A stretch of DNA of 64,000 nt from RUG12395 sp034178705 (GCA_034178705.1 JAXFQY010000048.1:1-64000), one strand, 5' to 3'. Shown: positions 41,729 to 51,672, counted from the first letter of the stretch. Program-made: numbers and translations. Notes: generated from the letters alone by a model not told the origin.

Positions 41729-43729
41729 TTATGAATTGCAAGTCAAAAGCGGGAAGCTCACGGTTGCCTTGAACAGATCCCCGTCAATCTCAATCCGGAA
41801 CTCTCCCCCCATCAGCTCCGTAATATTTTTTGCAATGGATAGTCCAAGTCCGCTTCCTTCGCTACTTCGCGATACGTCCCCACGAACAAAGCGCTCCGTT
41901 AACTCATCCGGCGTAATATTCAGTGCATCCTTCGAGATATTTCGCATGACCACGTACACTCTTCCGACTTCGGTTACTGAAGAAATATAAGCACGGGTAC
42001 CGGGTTGTGTGTACTTTAAGATATTGGAAAGAAGATTATCAAAAACACGCCAGAGGAGTCCTCCGTCAGCAAGAACAGGGGCTGTATCTCCGCGGGTAAA
42101 AACAACGTTGATCTCCCTGTCCCGGAATTTGTCGGAATACTCCCCAAGGGATTGATCCAGAACGATATTCAGATCTGTTTTTTCAGCATTCACCGTAAGA
42201 CTCCCTGAAGAAGCCTTTGACGCTTCGATCAGGTCCTCTGTCAGCTTTTTCAGACGCTGCGACTGCCTGTCAAGAGCCGAGAGATATTCCGGAGCATTTT
42301 CCGATGTCAGACCCTCGCGTTTCAGAAGATCAACATAATTGACAATGGATGTCAGCGGGGTCTTGATATCATGCGAAACGTTAGTAATCAGCTCCGCTTT
42401 CATACGTTCACTCTTCATCCGCTCGGCAAGCGCACGGTCCAGTCCGTCGGAAATATTGTTGAGATCGGCGGCGTGACGGCGCAGAACAGGCAAAACAGAG
42501 GGAAGCATGACCTTATAGGAAACATTTCCCCGTGCAATTTCATGCCCGCCTTTCTCCAACTTTCTCAAATCCAAAACAAACTTGACGGCAAGTGCAGACA
42601 GAAGCAGTTTTTCAAGAATCCAGAAAACGGCGGAATAATCCTCCCGAAACGGATAAAGAAAAACGATTTCCGATAGAGCAATGAGAAGAAGAAGAATTGC
42701 AGTCCGGGGAAATAGACCGATTCTGCCAATTGCGGATCCGAGCGCGCGGACACCTCTCCAAAGAAGACGCAGCAAGCGAAGGATCAGTGAATTTTTCCAC
42801 CACCCGGGTGTCTTGACTCGTGCGGCAAAGCTGTATAGAATCGGAAAAGCAAGAAGAAACCAGATAACGAGCAAGAAAGCAAGAAGCACCCCATCGGTCT
42901 CAAGAACGGAAAGCAGAAAAGCAATTCCGATAATGCTCAACAGCAAATCATAGGGAACGCGCGCCAGCGGTCCTATATGGATATCCGCCGTTCCCTTCCG
43001 ATGCCCGGCACAGCAAAGCAAAAAGATAGAAACGCCAAGAAGCGTAAGAGCGGAAATAACCAGCAACGCGATCATCTGATAGGAATAGCGGACCAGGAGC
43101 TCCACAGCACCCAGTTCATAATAGGCACGGTCTATCTTTGTGCGCTCATTCACCACGGCGATCTCAACAATATATTCCCTGTTTACCAAATAACTGACAC
43201 GAAAAACATAGGAGGATTTATCCGTATCCGGGTCAGTCAGCAGGTCACAAACGCTGTCCACAACGGTTGCGGTCTCTTTGAAAGATTCAACGTATGACAC
43301 TCCGTCCGAATAACGGGAAAAAACTTTGCTTTCTGTCTCGACAGTCTCGCCGTAAACCCTCCTTGTACAAACAGGTCCGATCGCACTGCCGTCCATAGTG
43401 GAATTGAGCTCCTTGCCGTTTGAATCGCTCACACGCCAACGAAGGTTTGAATAATCGGGTGACAACGCTTGCGCAAGAGTATCCACTTGGATTTGCGACA
43501 TGTAATTGCTGCTGTCAAGGGCCATTTGATAGTTTAAAACATCCCTTGCACCACTGAAGCAAACATCTTCATAGGTATCAGCAAGAAGCGAAATTCCATC
43601 ATCAAAAAAAGCGCCGCTTTCCAAAAGTATCATGATGCCTATACCGGATAAAACGGTCATCAGAAGAGTAAGGACATGAAAAAACCACGCAAATGCTTTC
43701 GTCAAGGCCGAACCGCAGAATTTGTTCAT
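41729..43729 (-). CDS. sensor histidine kinase
   Basis: A 666-residue membrane kinase. A first membrane segment (about 12-38) and an extracellular domain of about 170 residues are followed by several more membrane helices (about 215-380). The cytoplasmic part has His453 in NVSHDIKTPLTSI, the N box in WRVFDNLLSNILKYT and a G box in SSEGSGLGLSIAKNI. It overlaps the response regulator gene by 4 nt. The extra membrane helices after the sensor domain are more than usual for PhoR-like kinases. The signal is unknown. Confidence 0.9.
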   Translation of the reverse strand: MNKFCGSALTKAFAWFFHVLTLLMTVLSGIGIMILLESGAFFDDGISLLADTYEDVCFSGARDVLNYQMALDSSNYMSQIQVDTLAQALSPDYSNLRWRVSDSNGKELNSTMDGSAIGPVCTRRVYGETVETESKVFSRYSDGVSYVESFKETATVVDSVCDLLTDPDTDKSSYVFRVSYLVNREYIVEIAVVNERTKIDRAYYELGAVELLVRYSYQMIALLVISALTLLGVSIFLLCCAGHRKGTADIHIGPLARVPYDLLLSIIGIAFLLSVLETDGVLLAFLLVIWFLLAFPILYSFAARVKTPGWWKNSLILRLLRLLWRGVRALGSAIGRIGLFPRTAILLLLIALSEIVFLYPFREDYSAVFWILEKLLLSALAVKFVLDLRKLEKGGHEIARGNVSYKVMLPSVLPVLRRHAADLNNISDGLDRALAERMKSERMKAELITNVSHDIKTPLTSIVNYVDLLKREGLTSENAPEYLSALDRQSQRLKKLTEDLIEASKASSGSLTVNAEKTDLNIVLDQSLGEYSDKFRDREINVVFTRGDTAPVLADGGLLWRVFDNLLSNILKYTQPGTRAYISSVTEVGRVYVVMRNISKDALNITPDELTERFVRGDVSRSSEGSGLGLSIAKNITELMGGEFRIEIDGDLFKATVSFPLLTCNS

Positions 43730-44418
43730 TTTCCGTCCTCCATTTTATAGCCCTGCCCCCAAACAACCTTGATATAGCGTGGCTGCGCCGGGTTAATTTC
43801 CAGTTTTTCACGCAGATGCCGGATGTGCACGGTGACAGCGCTTTCCGCGCCGTCCGGACCGCCGCCCCAGACTCTTCTATAAATTTCTTTCAGCGGAAAA
43901 ACCTTTCCGGGATTTGCAATCAGCAGCCTCAGAATTTCCGTTTCGAGCGGTGTCAGGGAAACCGGATCACCGTCAACCGTGACCTGTTTTGCCGCATCGT
44001 CGTAACGGATATTTCCAATGGAATAGAGATCCCCGCGCACAGCTCCCCCTCCGAGGGTCAGATAGCGCCTGAGCTGCGAACGAACTCTTGCAAGCAGTTC
44101 CGCCGGATTGAAAGGCTTTGAAACATAATCGTCAGCCCCCACATTTAACCCCAGAACCTTGTCGCTGTCTTCAGACTTCGCTGTCAGCAGAATGACCGGC
44201 ACATTGGAGAATTCCCGGATGTGAGACATTGCTGCAATACCGTCCATCTCCGGCATCATGATATCCAGCAGGACAAGATGAATCTCCTCCCGAGCAACAG
44301 CGTCAACGGCTTCCCTTCCGTTGCTCGCAGTTATCACACGATATCCCTCACCACTGAGATAAATGCGCAGCGCCGATACAATATCCGGCTCATCGTCACA
44401 AACCAAAATGTTATACAT
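43726..44418 (-). CDS. OmpR/PhoB-family response regulator
   Basis: A 230-residue regulator. The receiver domain has Asp9-Glu10 acidic residues, the phosphorylated Asp52 in LVLLDIMMPEMDG, Thr in ILLTAKSED and Lys in DDYVSKPF. The C-terminal winged helix includes SLTPLETEILRLL and SAVTVHIRHLREKLE. First gene of the two-component operon; GGAAGGAG precedes the ATG. Neighbouring genes give no hint of the target. Confidence 0.95.
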   Translation of the reverse strand: MYNILVCDDEPDIVSALRIYLSGEGYRVITASNGREAVDAVAREEIHLVLLDIMMPEMDGIAAMSHIREFSNVPVILLTAKSEDSDKVLGLNVGADDYVSKPFNPAELLARVRSQLRRYLTLGGGAVRGDLYSIGNIRYDDAAKQVTVDGDPVSLTPLETEILRLLIANPGKVFPLKEIYRRVWGGGPDGAESAVTVHIRHLREKLEINPAQPRYIKVVWGQGYKMEDGK

Positions 44419-44447
44419 AATCGCGCTCCTTCCGGTTTTCTGCTGAC

Positions 44448-44476
44448 ATTATATCAAAACTCTCCTTAAGAATCAA
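44448..44476 (-). promoter_or_regulatory. promoter for the two-component system
   Basis: On the minus strand TTGATT (44471-44476) and TATAAT (44448-44453) with a 17-bp spacer. Confidence 0.75.
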
Positions 44477-44515
44477 TCACGAAATTCCATAAGAATTTAT
44501 TAAGATTCCGCAAAC

Positions 44516-44544
44516 TTGACAGTAGAGGCGCTTTTGGGTATAAT
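44516..44544 (+). promoter_or_regulatory. consensus promoter for the GNAT gene
   Basis: Perfect TTGACA (44516-44521) and TATAAT (44539-44544) with a 17-bp spacer. Confidence 0.85.
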
Positions 44545-44564
44545 AATAAAAAATGGAGGATATC

Positions 44565-45038
44565 ATGGAATTAATCATTCGAGGGATCCGTCCCGAAGAT
44601 AAAAAAACATTTCTTGAGATGAGCCGGGAATTTTATCGTTCTCCGGCAGTTTTGCACGACGTGCCCGAAAGTTTTCATGAAGAAGCCTTTTCGGAGCTGA
44701 TGCGCTCAGACCGCTACCTCGACTGCCGCTTCTTTGAAGACGGCTCTGGGGAGGTCATTGGCTATGCACTGTTGATAAAAACCTTTTCCCGCGAGGCTGG
44801 TGGGGTTACCATATGGGTAGACGAGCTTTATGTACGTCCGTCATGGCAGGGCAAAGGGATCGCGCACCGCTTCTTTGCTTGGCTTGAAGAAAATATCCCG
44901 GCTGCCCGTTATCGCCTCGAAACCGAACCGGAAAATGAACGCGCCCGGGCGCTCTATAATCGCCTCGGATATACGGAACTCCCTTATCTTCAGATGCTCA
45001 AGGAAAGAAAAACAACTGTCCCCTCAAAAGAATCTTGA
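44565..45038 (+). CDS. GNAT family N-acetyltransferase
   Basis: A 157-residue acetyltransferase. The acetyl-CoA binding segment is VRPSWQGKGIAHRFFAWLEE, followed by the RYRLETEPENERARALYNRLGY motif B. Substrate unknown. The start at 44565 is favoured over the ATG at 44553, which overlaps the GGAGG site (44555-44559) located 5 nt before 44565. It is transcribed alone between a strong promoter and a strong terminator. Confidence 0.88.
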   Translation: MELIIRGIRPEDKKTFLEMSREFYRSPAVLHDVPESFHEEAFSELMRSDRYLDCRFFEDGSGEVIGYALLIKTFSREAGGVTIWVDELYVRPSWQGKGIAHRFFAWLEENIPAARYRLETEPENERARALYNRLGYTELPYLQMLKERKTTVPSKES

Positions 45039-45050
45039 CAGCTTTCTGAG

Positions 45051-45086
45051 AAAAAGCCTTTCCCTGTTTTCAGGGAAAGGCTTTTT
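45051..45086. terminator. bidirectional terminator
   Basis: Perfect 16-bp stem (45051-45066 with 45071-45086) with a TTTT loop between the convergent GNAT and gdhA genes. Its arms provide an A-run and a T-run for both directions. Confidence 0.9.
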
Positions 45087-45112
45087 CTTTGGTGAATATT
45101 ATCGATTTTTTA

Positions 45113-46447
45113 TCAGCAGGCGCCGTGTGCCAGCATCGCATCCGCGACCTTTTCAAATCCCGCGATATTGGCTCCGGCAACATAGTTGCCTTCCATGCCA
45201 TAGCGCTTCGCCGCATCATCAATGTTGCGGAAGATGTTGACCATGATCGTTTTCAGCTTCGCATCCACTTCTTCAAATGTCCAGGAGAGACGCTCGCTGT
45301 TCTGAGACATCTCCAAGCCGGAGGTAGCAACACCGCCGGCATTTGCGGCCTTACCGGGGACAAAGAGAACGCCATGCTGCTGGAGATACTTTGTTGCCTC
45401 AATGCTTGTCGGCATATTCGCGCCCTCACAAACCGCTTTGACACCGTTTGCAACGAGTGCTTTGGCATCCTCGATCAGCAACTCATTCTGTGTTGCACAA
45501 GGCAGCGCGATATCACACGGAACAGACCAAACGCCCTTGCCGTCCGTATACTTTGCATTCGGACGATAAGCAAGGTATTCTTTGATTCTGCCGCGTTTGA
45601 CTTCCTTGATCTCCTTGACGGCATCAAGATCAATTCCCGCAGGGTCATAGATCCAACCGGTAGAATCGGAAAGCGTGACAACCTTTGCTCCGAGCGCCGT
45701 TGCCTTTTCACAAGCATAAATAGCGACATTGCCGGCACCGGAAATTGAAACGGTCTTGCCCTCCATGCTGTCACCGTGTGTGCGAAGCAATTCCTCGGTC
45801 AGATAAAGCAGGCCGTATCCGGTTGCCTCCTTACGCGCAAGACTTCCGCCATAGGTAAGTCCCTTGCCGGTAAGAACTCCCTCAAAATCTCCCTTAATAC
45901 GCTTGAATTCACCGAACATGTACCCAATCTCCCGAGCACCGGTACCGATATCCCCGGCAGGAACATCACGATTTGCACCGATATAACGGGATAACTCTGT
46001 CATAAAGCTCTGGCAGAAAGCCATAACCTCTCTATCACTCTTGCCCTTCGGATCAAAATCCGATCCGCCCTTTGCACCGCCCATCGGCAGTCCGGTCAGG
46101 GAGTTTTTGAACACCTGCTCGAAACCGAGGAACTTAATAACCGACAGATTCACAGACGGATGGAGACGAAGACCTCCCTTGTAGGGACCAATGGAATTGT
46201 TGAACTGAACACGGTATCCGGTGTTCACCCGCATCTGACCGTTATCATCCACCCACGGAACACGGAAGAGAATCTGACGATCCGGCTCAATCAGGCGCTC
46301 GAGAAGAGCTTCCTTTCTATAACGCTCCTCATTTTTGGAAATCACAGGCTCGAGAGATTCAAAAACCTCCCGCATTGCCTGAAGAAATTCCGGCTGATCC
46401 GCATATTTCTTTTCTGCGGAAGCCAGAACCTCGCTTGCATAGCTCAT
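45113..46447 (-). CDS. gdhA: glutamate dehydrogenase
   Basis: A 444-residue hexameric glutamate dehydrogenase interconverting 2-oxoglutarate plus ammonium and glutamate. The N-terminal LIEPDRQILFRVPWVDDNGQ, the substrate-binding MGGAKGGSDFDPKGKSD and the Rossmann VSISGAGNVAIYACEKA segments are present. The length and sequence type are those of the NADP-linked enzymes used for ammonium assimilation; coenzyme choice is not proven. It has its own consensus promoter and the usual GGAGG-type site. Confidence 0.95.
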   Translation of the reverse strand: MSYASEVLASAEKKYADQPEFLQAMREVFESLEPVISKNEERYRKEALLERLIEPDRQILFRVPWVDDNGQMRVNTGYRVQFNNSIGPYKGGLRLHPSVNLSVIKFLGFEQVFKNSLTGLPMGGAKGGSDFDPKGKSDREVMAFCQSFMTELSRYIGANRDVPAGDIGTGAREIGYMFGEFKRIKGDFEGVLTGKGLTYGGSLARKEATGYGLLYLTEELLRTHGDSMEGKTVSISGAGNVAIYACEKATALGAKVVTLSDSTGWIYDPAGIDLDAVKEIKEVKRGRIKEYLAYRPNAKYTDGKGVWSVPCDIALPCATQNELLIEDAKALVANGVKAVCEGANMPTSIEATKYLQQHGVLFVPGKAANAGGVATSGLEMSQNSERLSWTFEEVDAKLKTIMVNIFRNIDDAAKRYGMEGNYVAGANIAGFEKVADAMLAHGAC

Positions 46448-46494
46448 AGAAAACCTCCGAATGGAATTATGAATTTTGTTTTTTGAATACTGTC

Positions 46495-46523
46495 ATTATA
46501 ACGCAGGTAAACCACGGTGTCAA
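46495..46523 (-). promoter_or_regulatory. consensus promoter for gdhA
   Basis: On the minus strand perfect TTGACA (46518-46523) and TATAAT (46495-46500) with a 17-bp spacer. Confidence 0.85.
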
Positions 46524-46583
46524 GGGAAAATCGGAACTTATCTGAAATGTCAATTCAAAAAACTTGCACGATCGACGGTGTTT

Positions 46584-47729
46584 TTATTTGGATTCCTGCT
46601 CGACTGCAGGAAGATGCTTGATAAAGCATCTGCGGCGCTTATGCTGATCCTTATCAAAGGCGTTCCATTGTGAGAGGATCTTCATATTCTGTTCAAGCTG
46701 CGGTCCGGTTTCCGCCCATTGTATACCGATGTCACGACACCCCTGCCACGCATGGCTGATCAGGACAGCATTGACACCGCGCCCCTGATAATCCGGGTGC
46801 ACAGCGGTCAGAAACAGATCAATCGTGTCATTCTCGCGGAACGCTTTCAATACACCGATAAACCCGAAGGGAAAAAGCCTTCCGTCCGATTTCTTCAGGG
46901 CGCTGGCAACCGACGGAGCACATACGCCGAATGCGATAAGCTCACCGTCCTCATTCTCTACCGCACAAAAAAGCTTTGGATTTACAAGCGGAGCAAATTT
47001 TTTGGCATAGCGCGAAATCTGACGCTCGGTCAGTTCTACCGTCCCGTATAAGCCTGCATAGGCAATATTGACCAGGTGAAAGACCTTCTCAATATAATCC
47101 GGATATTGTGCCGTTGATGTGACCGACACTTTACGGAGTCGGTACCGTTTCAAAACAAGCTCGGACAACCGGTTTATTCTTCTCATGCGCTCTTCTTCCG
47201 GAACGCGAAGCAGATATTCAATCCAATCGACATCCTTGACATAACCCAGACGGGAGAGATGATCGATATAGTAAGGATAATTATAGTATGTAAAAAAGCA
47301 ACTGCGGCGATCAAATCCCTCAACCAGCATCCCCTCACGGTCAAGGTCGGAAAAGCCAAGGGGTCCGTGAACTTCATTGCAGTTCATCTCAGTCGCATAA
47401 TGCTCAACAGCAGCGAAAAGTGCCGCACTGACTTCCGGATCATCGATAAAATCGACGCAAGAAAAGCGCATCCTGTTTGTATGCCATTTTTCATTTGCGC
47501 GATGAGAAAGAATTGCCCCGATACGACCGACAATTTTCCCGTCCTGATAGGCAAGAAAACATTTGAAATCACAATACACAGCCGCCGGGTTCTTTCGAGG
47601 ATCCCAGTCGGATATATCATCCGAAAGGAATCCGGGAACATATTGCGGTACGCCGCGATAAAGATGGTTTGGAAAATCGGCGAACTGTCGGCGCTCTTTC
47701 CTTGTCAGAACTTCTTTTATTGTCACCAT
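46584..47729 (-). CDS. GNAT-fold N-acetyltransferase-like protein
   Basis: A 381-residue protein. The N-terminal half contains FPNHLYRGVPQYVPGF and a KCFLAYQDGKIVGRIGAILS strand-helix unit with a GNAT look; the C-terminal half contains DLFLTAVHPDYQGRGVNAVLIS, the acetyl-CoA binding loop. Similar two-domain proteins are annotated as N-acetyltransferases of unknown substrate. GGAGG lies 10 nt before the chosen ATG. It follows 135 bp upstream of gdhA's end on the same strand, but a promoter for gdhA separates them. Confidence 0.7.
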   Translation of the reverse strand: MVTIKEVLTRKERRQFADFPNHLYRGVPQYVPGFLSDDISDWDPRKNPAAVYCDFKCFLAYQDGKIVGRIGAILSHRANEKWHTNRMRFSCVDFIDDPEVSAALFAAVEHYATEMNCNEVHGPLGFSDLDREGMLVEGFDRRSCFFTYYNYPYYIDHLSRLGYVKDVDWIEYLLRVPEEERMRRINRLSELVLKRYRLRKVSVTSTAQYPDYIEKVFHLVNIAYAGLYGTVELTERQISRYAKKFAPLVNPKLFCAVENEDGELIAFGVCAPSVASALKKSDGRLFPFGFIGVLKAFRENDTIDLFLTAVHPDYQGRGVNAVLISHAWQGCRDIGIQWAETGPQLEQNMKILSQWNAFDKDQHKRRRCFIKHLPAVEQESK

Positions 47730-47858
47730 AGAATTCTTTCCTCCGGGATGATTGTAGCTCATGACAGTTCATTCTATCACGGATTTCCCCATGCGTCAAT
47801 CTTTTTATTAATAAAGAATGGATCTCCGGGGAGAGAAAGAAATTCATATAAACAGAAC

Positions 47859-47888
47859 GACGAACAATCCGATAACAGATTGTTCGTC
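47859..47888. terminator. terminator after the transporter operon
   Basis: Perfect 11-bp stem (47859-47869 with 47878-47888) 22 bp after the last permease stop codon. The T-run on the minus strand is short. Confidence 0.7.
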
Positions 47889-47910
47889 GCTCCGCGTCCG
47901 GAACAGCCGC

Positions 47911-48897
47911 TCACCTTTCCTCGCGGAAATAAGAGAGCCCGAGACTTGCAGGGGGTTGATTCTCGCGCTTTCTGCGAGCACTGGAAATAATCAAAACGAT
48001 AATCGTAACCACATACGGCATCATTTTGAAAAGTTCCTGGGTGCTCCGGCTTAAACCCGGAATAAAAAGATAGACAATGTACATACCACCGAAAAGGATA
48101 GAACCGAGAATACTGAGATCCGGCTTCCAGACTGCAAAAATGACAAGCGCAATCGCAAGCCAGCCTCTGTCTCCGAAACCGTCGTTTGACCAAACGCCGG
48201 AGGTATAATCCATGACATAGTAAAGACCGCCCAGGCCTGCGATCGCACACCCGATACAGGTTGCAACATATTTATAGCGGTTCACATTAATTCCCGCAGC
48301 GTCAGCGGTGGCAGGGTTCTCACCGACGGCGCGGAGCGAAAGTCCGATCTTTGTGCGCCGGAGAACATAGGCGGAAATCAGGGCAATCACAATGGAAAGA
48401 TAGGCAAGAAAACCGTAGGACAGAAAAATTCTCGTGAACCAACCGACATCGGAAGTAACCGTGATACTGGAGCTGAAAAATTTGCTTGTCCGAATGAGGG
48501 CGATAGAGGCGGTTTCACTGTTCGTCAAACGGGCAAGAGACCCTCCGAAAAAGTTTCCGAAACCGACGCCGAAGGTTGTCAGCGCAAGACCGGTAACGTT
48601 CTGGTTGGCGCGAAGAGTTACGGTAAGCAGACAGTAAAGAAGGCCCATAAGCACCGAACCGAGAAGAGAGGAAAGCATCGGAATTGCCACGGCAAGAAAA
48701 GGATTGAGCGGATTTCCCGGACCCACTGCGTTCTCATAAAGAAAGGAGCCAATGACGCCGCTGATACCCCCGACATACATGACACCGGGAATACCAAGGT
48801 TCAGATTTCCGGATTTTTCGGTAATAATCTCCCCGGTCGAACCGAAGAGCAGCGGAATTCCCTGAACAACCGCACGTTGAATGAAGGTAAGGATCAT
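47911..48897 (-). CDS. nucleoside ABC transporter permease (BMP type), second
   Basis: A 328-residue integral membrane protein of the RbsC/BPD_transp_2 group with about eight to ten hydrophobic helices. GEIITEKSGNLNLGIPGVMYVGG at the start and LRAVGENPATADAAGINVNRYK in the middle are typical of the second permease of BMP-type nucleoside importers such as the Bacillus guanosine transporter. It ends the four-gene operon, 2 nt after the first permease gene. Confidence 0.9.
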   Translation of the reverse strand: MILTFIQRAVVQGIPLLFGSTGEIITEKSGNLNLGIPGVMYVGGISGVIGSFLYENAVGPGNPLNPFLAVAIPMLSSLLGSVLMGLLYCLLTVTLRANQNVTGLALTTFGVGFGNFFGGSLARLTNSETASIALIRTSKFFSSSITVTSDVGWFTRIFLSYGFLAYLSIVIALISAYVLRRTKIGLSLRAVGENPATADAAGINVNRYKYVATCIGCAIAGLGGLYYVMDYTSGVWSNDGFGDRGWLAIALVIFAVWKPDLSILGSILFGGMYIVYLFIPGLSRSTQELFKMMPYVVTIIVLIISSARRKRENQPPASLGLSYFREER

Positions 48898-48899
48898 TC

Positions 48900-50012
48900 T
48901 TATTTCTCCTCCTTAACCTGATGACGGAAGATAAGCTTGTAATTGATGAAGAATTCACTTCCGATAATGAAAAAGAGAATGATTCCGGAAATAATATCGG
49001 CAAAGGCATGATTGAGACGGTAAACATCGGCAATCTCACTGGAGCCGCGATCCAGAAAAACAAGAAGAAAAGAAGTGAAAATCATATAGAGCGGATTGAA
49101 CTTAGCAAGCCACGCAACCATAATAGCGGTAAAGCCTCTGCCATCCGCTGTAGAGGTGGTAATGGTATGATTGGTTCCGCCGACAAGAAGCAGACCGGCG
49201 ATTCCGCATACAGCACCCGAAAGCAGCATGGTCCGAATAATAACTTTTTTCACGTTGATTCCGATATAGCGCGCCGTATTTTCACTCTCTCCGACAACGG
49301 AGATTTCATATCCGTGCTTGCTGTATTTCAGGTAAACATGCATGGCTACGCAGATCAGAAGCACAATGATAATATTCAGCAGATAATCGTTATCTCCGAT
49401 GGAAGGCAACCATCCGACATGGCTTGTCTGATTGATAATTCCGATAGAACCGGATCCCTTCGGAACCTCCCATTTGACAACGAAAAAACTAATCAGCTGC
49501 ATGGCGACATAGTTCATCATCAAAGTAAACAGAGTCTCATTGGTTCCCCACTTTGCCTTGCAGACAGCAGGAATAAGTGCCCAGACAGCACCGGCAAAGA
49601 CCGCGCTGACCGTCATAATCAGATAAATGACACCGTTCGGCAGACCGGAATTTGCAAGAAGGATCATACAGGCAGCGCTCGCAAGTCCGCCGGCAAGAAC
49701 CTGTCCCTCAGCCCCGGTATTCCAGAAACGCATCCGGAAAGCAGGAGTGACAGCAAGAGAAATACAGAGCAGCATCGCAATATTCTGAAGCATCTGCCAG
49801 ATGCGGCGTGAAGTACCGAATGCTCCTTTGATCATCGTGCCGTAAAGCATGATAGGATTCTTGTGCGTGAGCAACATGGAAACAAGAGCAGCAACCACCA
49901 GCGCCGCGAGAATCGAAAGAAAACGGATCAGCCACGCCCGATACCACGGAAGCGAATCACGCTTTACAAGCCGCAAAAACGGCTCTTTATGTGTTTCATG
50001 CGTTTTCTGCAC
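48900..50012 (-). CDS. nucleoside ABC transporter permease (BMP type), first
   Basis: A 370-residue membrane protein with about ten helices. FRMRFWNTGAEGQVLAGGLA and ISVVGESENTARYIGINVKK mark the first permease of BMP-type nucleoside importers. Its start overlaps the ATPase gene by 17 nt, and it is followed closely by the second permease gene, so the heterodimeric channel is made from one message. Confidence 0.9.
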   Translation of the reverse strand: MQKTHETHKEPFLRLVKRDSLPWYRAWLIRFLSILAALVVAALVSMLLTHKNPIMLYGTMIKGAFGTSRRIWQMLQNIAMLLCISLAVTPAFRMRFWNTGAEGQVLAGGLASAACMILLANSGLPNGVIYLIMTVSAVFAGAVWALIPAVCKAKWGTNETLFTLMMNYVAMQLISFFVVKWEVPKGSGSIGIINQTSHVGWLPSIGDNDYLLNIIIVLLICVAMHVYLKYSKHGYEISVVGESENTARYIGINVKKVIIRTMLLSGAVCGIAGLLLVGGTNHTITTSTADGRGFTAIMVAWLAKFNPLYMIFTSFLLVFLDRGSSEIADVYRLNHAFADIISGIILFFIIGSEFFINYKLIFRHQVKEEK

Positions 50013-51561
50013 GTTTTTCCCCTCCTTCCGATGCGGCCGGAGCCTTACTCATTGTCATCAGCAGGCCAAGCTCCTCCTTACGGGCAGTCCGACCGTCGAC
50101 GATACCGGTTATATGACCGGCGTTAATCACGAGAATTCTGTCGCAAAGCTCCAGCAGGACATCAAGATCTTCACCGACAAAAATGACGGCAACCCCATTT
50201 TCCTTCTGCTTATTCAGCAAATTGTAAATCAAATAAGAAGAGTTGATATCAAGCCCGCGCACTGGGTATGCCGCCATCAGAAGTGCGGGAGAGGATGCAA
50301 TCTCACGGCCGACAAGAACCTTCTGAACATTGCCGCCAGAAAGCTTGCGGACCGGGGTCTGCGCACTCGGCGTAACGACCTCCAGACTGCGAATAATCTC
50401 ATCCGCAAGATTCTTCGGTTTTGTCCGGTTAAGAAAAACGGATTTTCCCTTGCGGTAACTGCGGAGCATCATATTGTCAACAATATCCATATTTCCGACA
50501 AGTCCCATACCGAGCCTGTCCTCAGGGACGAAGGAGAGCCGGACACCCATGTCCCGGATTTCCATCGGCGAATGATCGCGTAGGTTGCAGATTTTTCCGC
50601 TTTTTGGATTCAGATAGTTAATCTCTCCGGAGTCAAGCCTTTGAAGTCCGGCAATCGCCTCCAGCAACTCTCTCTGTCCGCTTCCGGCGATGCCGGCAAT
50701 TCCGAGGATCTCACCGGAGCGCGCCGTAAAGGAAACATCATCAAGAACGGTGATTCCTTCGCGGTTCTTGCAACTGATATGCGAAACGGTAAGACGGTCA
50801 CAGGAGTTTTTCGGCTCGGTACGCTCGATATTCAGCGAAACCTTCTTCCCTACCATCAACTCGGTCAGCTCCGCCTCGCTTGTGTTCTTTGTATCAACAG
50901 TTGTAATGTGCTTTCCCTTCCGAAGGACAGCAACACGATCCGATACCGAAAGAACCTCATGCATTTTGTGCGTAATGATAATAATGGATTTTCCATCCTC
51001 CTTCATGCGCCGGAGAACAGAAAAGAGCTTTTCGGTTTCCTGCGGTGTAAGGACGGCTGTGGGTTCGTCCAGAATCAGAATATCCGCGCCGCGGTAAAGA
51101 ACCTTGACAATTTCAACGGTCTGCTTTTCGGAAACCGACATATCATAGATTTTTTTGCGCGGATCAATCTGGAATCCGTAGCGGGCGGATATTTCCAGAA
51201 CGCGACGCTCAATATCACGGATCCGGTATCGGCCGGGCTCTTTGATTCCGAGCGTGATATTCTGTGCGGCGGAAAAAACATCAATCAGCTTAAAATGCTG
51301 ATGAATCATTCCGATGCTGAGAGCAAACGCATCCTTCGGGGAGCGGATAACAACCTCTTCTCCGTCAACGAAAATCTTCCCCTCGTCCGGATAATAAATA
51401 CCGGCAATCATATTCATAAGCGTCGTTTTACCGCTTCCGTTTTCGCCGAGAACGGCAAGAATTTCACCGCGGAGAACGGTAAGGTCGACGCTGTCGTTTG
51501 CAAGAACACTGCCGAAGCGTTTTGTAACGCCCTTCAACTCAATTGCTGTCTCTTGTGCCAC
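49996..51561 (-). CDS. nucleoside ABC transporter ATPase, duplicated
   Basis: A 521-residue protein with two ATP-binding modules. The first is canonical (Walker A GENGSGKTTLMN, Walker B ILILDEPTAVLTPQE). The second has a degenerate Walker A (GIAGSGQRELLEAIAG) and signature LSGGNVQKVLVGREI, the pattern of RbsA-like and nucleoside importer ATPases. Translation should begin at GTG 51561, with GGAGG 7 nt upstream; the longer frame would read through the hairpin at 51634-51658. It energises the two permeases that follow. Confidence 0.9.
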   Translation of the reverse strand: MAQETAIELKGVTKRFGSVLANDSVDLTVLRGEILAVLGENGSGKTTLMNMIAGIYYPDEGKIFVDGEEVVIRSPKDAFALSIGMIHQHFKLIDVFSAAQNITLGIKEPGRYRIRDIERRVLEISARYGFQIDPRKKIYDMSVSEKQTVEIVKVLYRGADILILDEPTAVLTPQETEKLFSVLRRMKEDGKSIIIITHKMHEVLSVSDRVAVLRKGKHITTVDTKNTSEAELTELMVGKKVSLNIERTEPKNSCDRLTVSHISCKNREGITVLDDVSFTARSGEILGIAGIAGSGQRELLEAIAGLQRLDSGEINYLNPKSGKICNLRDHSPMEIRDMGVRLSFVPEDRLGMGLVGNMDIVDNMMLRSYRKGKSVFLNRTKPKNLADEIIRSLEVVTPSAQTPVRKLSGGNVQKVLVGREIASSPALLMAAYPVRGLDINSSYLIYNLLNKQKENGVAVIFVGEDLDVLLELCDRILVINAGHITGIVDGRTARKEELGLLMTMSKAPAASEGGEKRAENA

Positions 51562-51633
51562 TGGGAAACCTCCGAATAAGTGAGTGAAAGAGAAAATATC
51601 CGGAAGAAGAAATCTCCCGGAAAAGCAGGAAGC

Positions 51634-51658
51634 GCCGGGGGAGAAAAACTCCCCCGGC
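51634..51658 (-). terminator. attenuating hairpin between binding-protein and ATPase genes
   Basis: A perfect 10-bp GC-rich stem (51634-51643 with 51649-51658) with an AAAAA loop, 15 bp after the binding-protein stop. The T-run is poor, so it probably reduces read-through and stabilises the upstream message, giving more binding protein than channel. Confidence 0.65.
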
Positions 51659-51672
51659 AGGACTCCGTCCAA

